From: Paucibacter sp. Y2R2-4
GTDB lineage: Bacteria; Pseudomonadota; Gammaproteobacteria; Burkholderiales; Burkholderiaceae_C
Assembly (NCBI RefSeq): GCF_025717535.1
Contig: NZ_JAJIRO010000002.1
Location: 620,001 to 684,000, forward strand
Length of the DNA stretch: 64,000 bases
Reading direction: 5' to 3'
Shown: positions 59,633-64,000 of the stretch, in pieces
Layout of the letters: each line of letters opens with the position of its first letter
How positions within the stretch are numbered: position 1 is the stretch's first letter
Notes under the pieces: model-generated
What the model saw: the letters and a program-made list of their open reading frames with translations, nothing else
Told to the model about the DNA's origin: nothing
The model's database searches: none
Program-made: the position numbers and the translations under genes

Positions 59633-60769
59633 TCAAACAATCGTGAAATGTTCGGTGCCGGAGGACAGATCCTCCGAGCGAGCGCGCTCGCTATTGAGCT
59701 TGATCTGCAAGCGCAGGTCATTCAGCGAGTCGGCATTGCGCAGCGCGTCTTCGTAAGTGACTTTGCCTACCTCGTAAAGATCAAACAAGGCCTGGTCAAA
59801 GGTCTGCATGCCTTGCTCGCGAGAGCGCTTCATGATCTCTTTGATCTCGCCCACTTCGCCCTTGAAGATCAGGTCGGAGATCAGCGGCGAGTTCAGCATG
59901 ATCTCCACCGCCGCCACCCGGCCCTTGCCTTCGCGACGCGGCAGCAAACGCTGCGACACCAGCGCGCGCAGGTTCAATGACAGGTCCATCAGCAACTGGC
60001 CACGCCGTTCTTCGGGGAAGAAGTTGATGATGCGGTCCAGCGCCTGATTGGCGCTGTTGGCGTGCAAAGTGGCCATGCACAAATGGCCGGTTTCAGCGAA
60101 GGCCACCGCATGCTCCATGGTCTCGCGGTCGCGCACCTCGCCCATCAGAATCACGTCCGGCGCTTGGCGCAGCGTGTTCTTCAGCGCTTGATCCCAGCTG
60201 TCGGTGTCGATGCCAACTTCGCGCTGGGTGACAATGCAGTTCTTGTGCGGATGGACGAACTCGATCGGGTCTTCGATCGTGATGATGTGGCCGTAGGTGG
60301 TGGTGTTGCGCTCATCGATCATGGCCGCCAACGAGGTGCTCTTGCCGGAGCCGGTGGCGCCCACCACGATCACCAAACCCCGCTTGGCCTGCACCACTTG
60401 ACGCAGCACCGGCGGCAAATCCAGCGAGCTGATGGTGGGTACATCGGCCGGAATCGTCCGCAAAACCAGGCCAACCGAACCCTGCTGAATAAAAGCGTTA
60501 GCCCGGAAGCGCCCAACGCCTTGCGGAGAGATCGCGAAGTTGCACTCTTTGCTGCGCTCGAACTCGGCCGCCTGCTTGTCGTTCATGATGGCCCGCGCCA
60601 ATTGCAGCGTGTGCTGCCCGGTCAGCGGCTGCGGCGAGACCTTGGTGACCTTGCCGTCCACCTTGATGGCGGGCGGGAAATCGGCCGTCAGAAACAAGTC
60701 CGAGCCCTTGCGCGAAATCATCAGGCGCAAGAGGTCGTTGATAAATTTGGTGGCCTGATCGCGTTCCAT
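59633..60769 (-). CDS. pilU: Type IV pilus retraction ATPase PilU
   Basis: PilT paralogue that aids pilus retraction. The 378-residue product has a PAS-like N-domain with GSDLFLTADFPPAIKVDG, Walker A VGATGSGKSTS, Asp box EDPIEFVHPHKNCIVTQRE, Walker B VILMGEVRDRETME and the His box HLCMATLHANSANQALDRIINFFPEERR typical of PilU (extra C-terminal tail after DLRLQIKLNSERARSEDLS). It follows pilT by 87 bases that contain two strong hairpins. Confidence 0.95.
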   Translation of the reverse strand: MERDQATKFINDLLRLMISRKGSDLFLTADFPPAIKVDGKVTKVSPQPLTGQHTLQLARAIMNDKQAAEFERSKECNFAISPQGVGRFRANAFIQQGSVGLVLRTIPADVPTISSLDLPPVLRQVVQAKRGLVIVVGATGSGKSTSLAAMIDERNTTTYGHIITIEDPIEFVHPHKNCIVTQREVGIDTDSWDQALKNTLRQAPDVILMGEVRDRETMEHAVAFAETGHLCMATLHANSANQALDRIINFFPEERRGQLLMDLSLNLRALVSQRLLPRREGKGRVAAVEIMLNSPLISDLIFKGEVGEIKEIMKRSREQGMQTFDQALFDLYEVGKVTYEDALRNADSLNDLRLQIKLNSERARSEDLSSGTEHFTIV

Positions 60770-60806
60770 GGGGGTCCTGAGCAGTGAATTCGCTGGGAAA
60801 TTTTGC

Positions 60807-60872
60807 CGTCACTCACGTGGCTTGCGCCACATGAGTGACGTCGAACTTTCCGGGCTTTAGCCCGGAAAGTTC
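60807..60872. other. Two strong hairpins between pilT and pilU
   Basis: Hairpin one: 15-base arms at 60807-60821 and 60826-60840 with loop TTGC and one mismatch. Hairpin two: perfect 13-base arms at 60843-60855 and 60860-60872 with loop TTTA, where one arm is the end of the pilT coding sequence. No T-run follows on either strand. They may protect or process the pilT-pilU mRNA and reduce pilU expression. Confidence 0.7.
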
Positions 60873-61900
60873 TCCGGGAACTTGGCTTTGGAGCGGGCTT
60901 CGGCGGGGGAGATGATGTTGCGACGGACCAAGTCGGTCAGGTTCTGATCCAAGGTCTGCATGCCTTGGCTGTTGCCCGTTTGAATGGCGGAATACATCTG
61001 TGCCACCTTGTTCTCGCGAATCAGGTTTCGAATCGCGGAATTGCCCAGCATGATTTCATGCGCGGCCACACGGCCCGAACCATCCTTCAGCTTGCAAAGA
61101 CTCTGCGAGATCACCGCCACCAAAGACTCAGACACCATGGCCCGCACCATCTCTTTTTCGGCCGCAGGGAAGACGTCCACGATACGGTCCACCGTCTTGG
61201 CGGCGGAGCTGGTGTGCAAGGTGCCAAAGACCAAGTGGCCGGTTTCAGCGGCGGTCAGGGCCAAGCGAATCGTTTCCAAGTCGCGCATTTCACCCACCAG
61301 CACCGCGTCCGGGTCTTCACGCAGCGCCGACTTCAGGGCGTTGGCAAAACTCATGGTGTGCGGCCCGACCTCGCGCTGATTGATCAGGCTCTTCTTGGAC
61401 TCATGCACAAACTCGATCGGGTCTTCGATGGTGAGGATGTGACCGTACTCGTTTTCGTTCAGGTGATTGACCATGCCAGCCAAGGTCGTGGACTTGCCCG
61501 AACCGGTTGGGCCCGTCACCAAGACCAGGCCGCGCGGCCGCAAGGCCAGCTCGGCAAAGATCTTGGGCGCATTCAACTGCTCCAAGGACAAGATCTTGCT
61601 GGGAATGGTTCGGAACACAGCGCCGGCGCCACGGTTTTGGTTGAAGGCATTGACGCGAAAGCGCGCCAGGCCCTGGATCTCAAAAGAGAAGTCCACCTCC
61701 AGCGCTTCTTCGTAAATTTTGCGCTGCGAGTCGTTCATGATGTCGTACACCATGTCGTGCACGTCTTTGTGCTCCAGCGCCTCGACATTGATGCGCCGCA
61801 CATCCCCATGCACCCGGATCATCGGAGGCAAGCCGGCCGAGAGGTGCAAGTCAGAGGCCTTGTTCTTGACCGAGAATGCCAACAGTTGAGTGATGTCCAT
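60857..61900 (-). CDS. pilT: Type IV pilus retraction ATPase PilT
   Basis: Hexameric ATPase that depolymerises the pilus for twitching motility and DNA uptake. The 347-residue product has the N-domain NKASDLHLSAGLPPMIRVHGD, Walker A GPTGSGKSTT, Asp box EDPIEFVHESKKSLINQRE, Walker B AVLVGEMRDLETIRLAL, His box GHLVFGTLHTSSAAKTVDRIVDVFPA and the AIRNLIRENK motif needed for retraction. The stop lies within a perfect hairpin. Divergent from yggS, as in many proteobacteria. Confidence 0.97.
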   Translation of the reverse strand: MDITQLLAFSVKNKASDLHLSAGLPPMIRVHGDVRRINVEALEHKDVHDMVYDIMNDSQRKIYEEALEVDFSFEIQGLARFRVNAFNQNRGAGAVFRTIPSKILSLEQLNAPKIFAELALRPRGLVLVTGPTGSGKSTTLAGMVNHLNENEYGHILTIEDPIEFVHESKKSLINQREVGPHTMSFANALKSALREDPDAVLVGEMRDLETIRLALTAAETGHLVFGTLHTSSAAKTVDRIVDVFPAAEKEMVRAMVSESLVAVISQSLCKLKDGSGRVAAHEIMLGNSAIRNLIRENKVAQMYSAIQTGNSQGMQTLDQNLTDLVRRNIISPAEARSKAKFPENFPG

Positions 61901-61926
61901 TTTTTCCAGGCAGAGGGCTGAAAGCC

Positions 61927-61956
61927 ATTATGGCGACGATCGCCGAGAACATACAA
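61927..61956 (-). promoter_or_regulatory. Candidate pilT promoter inside the yggS start
   Basis: On the minus strand TTGTAT and CATAAT are 18 bases apart, with the -10 covering the yggS ATG. It would start transcription about 20 bases before pilT. Found by eye; moderate match to consensus. Confidence 0.4.
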
Positions 61957-62628
61957 GAACAGCACAGGCGCATCGCTGCGGCCTGTGCTTTGGCCGGACG
62001 GCCTGTGCAAAGTGTCACATTGCTGGTGGTCAGCAAGACCTTTCCGGGCAGCGCTGTGCGGGAGGCTGTGGCCGCCGGTGAACGCTGCTTTGGCGAGAAT
62101 TATGTCCAGGAAGGCTTGGACAAAATCGCCGAATTGGCCGATCTACGCGGCGCTATTGAGTGGCATCTGATCGGGCCGCTGCAAAGCAATAAGACGCGGC
62201 CGGTTGCCGAAACTTTTGACTGGGTGCACAGCGTCGATCGTTTGAAGACGGCGCAGCGCCTGTCCGAGCAGCGCCCGGCCCATTTGCCTCCCTTGAACAT
62301 TTGCTTGCAAGTCAATATCAGCGGCGAGGCCAGCAAGAGCGGCGTCAGCGCGGCCGACTTGCCGGCGCTGGCGGCCGCCGTGGCGGACCTGCCGCGCCTG
62401 CGCCTGCGCGGCCTGATGGCCATCCCCGAGCCCGCCGCTGACTTCGAATCTCAGCGTCAGCCGCACCGAGCCCTGGCCGCCCTGCATCAGCAGTTGCAAG
62501 CCCGCCTTGGTGCGCAGTTCGACACCTTGTCGATGGGCATGAGTGCCGATCTGGAGGCTGCAGTAGCAGAAGGCGCCAGCTTGGTGCGCGTCGGCTCGGC
62601 CATCTTTGGTGCCCGCCAGGCTCGCTGA
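61930..62628 (+). CDS. yggS: YggS family pyridoxal-phosphate homeostasis protein
   Basis: PLP-binding protein (COG0325/PLPBP) that balances vitamin B6 and amino acid pools. The 232-residue product is an alanine-racemase-like barrel with the PLP Lys in LLVVSKTFPGSAVREAVAAGERCFGENYVQE, then WHLIGPLQSNKTRPVAETFDWVHSVDRLK, LQVNISGEASKSGVS, LRGLMAIPEP and LSMGMSADLEAAVAEGASLVRVGSAIFG. All match the family. The gene is divergent from pilT with 29 bases between. Confidence 0.95.
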   Translation: MATIAENIQEQHRRIAAACALAGRPVQSVTLLVVSKTFPGSAVREAVAAGERCFGENYVQEGLDKIAELADLRGAIEWHLIGPLQSNKTRPVAETFDWVHSVDRLKTAQRLSEQRPAHLPPLNICLQVNISGEASKSGVSAADLPALAAAVADLPRLRLRGLMAIPEPAADFESQRQPHRALAALHQQLQARLGAQFDTLSMGMSADLEAAVAEGASLVRVGSAIFGARQAR

Positions 62629-62646
62629 TTTCCTAGGACTCGACTG

Positions 62647-63360
62647 ATGAACTTGCTTCGCCTGCGCCGCTGGGCGCTGATCACGGGTTTTTTGAGCCTG
62701 CTCGGGCTGCAAGCCCAACAACTGCACGCCGCCCCCGGCTTTGAGGACACGATTGCACAGCGCGCCCAGGCCTGCACCTTGTGCCACGGCAAAGAGGGCC
62801 GGGCCGCGGCCGATGGCTATTACCCACGTCTGGCCGGCAAGCCTCAGGGCTATCTTTACAAACAGTTGCTCAATTTTCGCGACGGCCGGCGCCATTACGG
62901 CCCGATGAGCGAGCTGATCGAGCCCTTGAGCGACGCCTACCTGAACGAGCTGGCCGGCTACTTTGCGCAGCTGAGCCTGCCCTACCCGCCCAGCCAGCCG
63001 CCCGGCTTGCCCCAAAGCGCGCTGGCCCAGGGTCAAAAATTGATCTTGAACGGTGACCCAGTGCGCAAGCTGCCGGCCTGCGTGCAATGTCATGGCCAAG
63101 CGCTGACCGGTGTGCAGCCCTTCATTCCTGGCCTGCTGGGCTTGCCGCGAGACTATTTGAACGGGCAGTTAGGCGCCTGGCGCAGCGGTCTTCGGCACGC
63201 CGTTGCGCCCGACTGCATGGCCCAGATCGCCAAGTTGCTGACGACTGAAGAGATCAATGCCATCTCGCATTTCCTGGCCGGGCAGAACCTGGCTCCGAAT
63301 GCCAAGCCCGCTGCAGCCTTGCCAGCGCCGCTGCCCATGAGCTGTGGAGGTCTGCAATGA
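62647..63360 (+). CDS. Diheme cytochrome c (c4/c553-like)
   Basis: A 237-residue periplasmic cytochrome with a signal peptide (residues 1-29, ending LQAQQLHA) and two heme c motifs, CTLCH near residue 38 and CVQCH near residue 146, each in a cytochrome c domain (YYPRLAGKPQGYLYKQLLNFRDGRRHYGPM and IPGLLGLPRDYLNGQLGAWRSGLRH). Met ligands are present after each domain. The last four bases overlap the next cytochrome gene (ATGA), so the two are one unit, probably feeding electrons to a terminal oxidase from a dehydrogenase encoded beyond the window. Confidence 0.88.
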   Translation: MNLLRLRRWALITGFLSLLGLQAQQLHAAPGFEDTIAQRAQACTLCHGKEGRAAADGYYPRLAGKPQGYLYKQLLNFRDGRRHYGPMSELIEPLSDAYLNELAGYFAQLSLPYPPSQPPGLPQSALAQGQKLILNGDPVRKLPACVQCHGQALTGVQPFIPGLLGLPRDYLNGQLGAWRSGLRHAVAPDCMAQIAKLLTTEEINAISHFLAGQNLAPNAKPAAALPAPLPMSCGGLQ

Positions 63361-64000
63361 AAAGCAAGACCGCTCGCTGGCTCTTGATCGCGCTGCTGGG
63401 CCTGGGGTGCTTGGGCGGCTTGGCGCTGTACAGCCTCAATCATTTGGATGAAGGTGCACAGCAAGCCGCCAGCCGCCAAGAATCGAGCGCCAGCCTGGTG
63501 CAACGCGGCGAGTACCTGGCACGCGTGGGCAACTGCATGGGCTGCCACACCGCACGCGGCGGCGCGCCCTATGCGGGCGGCCGCGCCATCCCCACGCCCT
63601 TCGGCAGCGTGTTCGCGCCCAATCTGACGCCGGACGCTGACACCGGCCTGGGACGCTGGAACGAGGCTCAGTTTTGGGCCGCACTTCACAACGGCCGCGC
63701 CCCTGATGGGCGGCTCTACACGCCGGCCTTTCCCTTCAGCAACTACAGCTTGCTCACACGCGAAGACGCCAAGGCCTTGTTTGCCTATTTGCACAGCTTG
63801 CCGGCCGTTGCTCAGCCCAATCGCGCCCATGAACTGCGCTTCCCATACAACACACAAGCCGCCATGGCAGTGTGGCGTGCGCTCTATTTCCGGCCGGCGG
63901 TCTATAACCCTGAGCCCCAACAGAGTGCCGAGTGGAACCGCGGCGCCTATTTGAGCCAAGGCCTGGGCCACTGCAATGCCTGCCATGCCACGCGCAACGC
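63357..64000 (+). CDS. Membrane-anchored diheme (or multiheme) cytochrome c, partial
   Basis: The first 214 residues of a cytochrome c. An N-terminal anchor (WLLIALLGLGCLGGLALYSL) precedes a heme domain with CMGCH (near residue 60), then NLTPDADTGLGRWNEAQFWAALHNGRAPDGRLYTPAFPFSNYSLLT, and a second CNACH near residue 208. The pattern of GLGRW...LHNGRAPDG and FPY resembles cytochrome subunits of membrane alcohol or gluconate dehydrogenases. Runs off the right edge of the window. Start ATG overlaps the preceding stop. Confidence 0.85.
   Translation, partial: MKSKTARWLLIALLGLGCLGGLALYSLNHLDEGAQQAASRQESSASLVQRGEYLARVGNCMGCHTARGGAPYAGGRAIPTPFGSVFAPNLTPDADTGLGRWNEAQFWAALHNGRAPDGRLYTPAFPFSNYSLLTREDAKALFAYLHSLPAVAQPNRAHELRFPYNTQAAMAVWRALYFRPAVYNPEPQQSAEWNRGAYLSQGLGHCNACHATRN

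Overview
The window is high-GC chromosomal DNA of a Gram-negative betaproteobacterium of the order Burkholderiales. Gene content and order (pilMNOPQ followed by aroK; a gspC gene divergent from gspGHIJKLMN-DEF; rplM-rpsI-erpA; tldD next to aroG; coq7-type ubiquinone hydroxylase) point to the Roseateles/Rubrivivax/Leptothrix side of that order. Species assignment is an inference from context. I see no rRNA, tRNA, CRISPR array, prophage or insertion sequence.

Layout. 1-7952 (minus): the type IV pilus assembly operon pilM-N-O-P-Q, then an unusual 797-residue Ig-repeat lipoprotein inserted before aroK (cut by the window start). 8206-11203: penicillin-binding protein 1A, frataxin-like CyaY and the small lipoprotein LptM. 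11232-15182 (minus): a peptide ABC transporter (two permeases, two ATPases) with no binding protein nearby. 15364-20672: a DUF3047 lipoprotein, a major porin, Coq7, an OsmC protein and threonine deaminase IlvA, the last preceded by an orphan promoter/terminator pair that looks like a small RNA or attenuator. 20809-21903: a CobT-like phosphoribosyltransferase. 21914-33351: a complete type II secretion system. 33485-37889: a 5'-nucleotidase and a tricorn-like protease.

37950-49592 is mostly housekeeping: tyrS, an M23 murein endopeptidase with anmK (cell-wall turnover and recycling), erpA, rpsI/rplM, a GNAT protein, a DUF2726 protein, the kinase SrkA, HtpG and a TRIC-type channel. 49603-52938 carries aroG, whose 3' end has been tandemly duplicated, and tldD. 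Between them lies a phenylalanine-rich leader peptide followed by a strong terminator and a plausible antiterminator: a transcription attenuator for DAHP synthase. 52999-55484 is a LysR-controlled module (reductase/epimerase plus DUF4188). 55650-59617 holds a small secreted protein, rsmI, yraN, diaA, a BON-domain lipoprotein and a GlxR-like reductase. 59633-61900 has the pilus retraction ATPases pilT-pilU; 61930-64000 has yggS and two cytochromes c, the second cut by the window end.

How the parts fit: pilMNOPQ with PilT/PilU form the core of twitching motility and DNA uptake, the Gsp system secretes folded exoproteins, and PBP1A, the M23 peptidase and AnmK maintain the wall. The most notable regulatory finding is the aroG attenuator. 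Other good candidates are an orphan sRNA-like unit upstream of ilvA, an IscR-like box before erpA, a sigma-32 promoter before htpG and a terminator placed directly against the srkA start codon.
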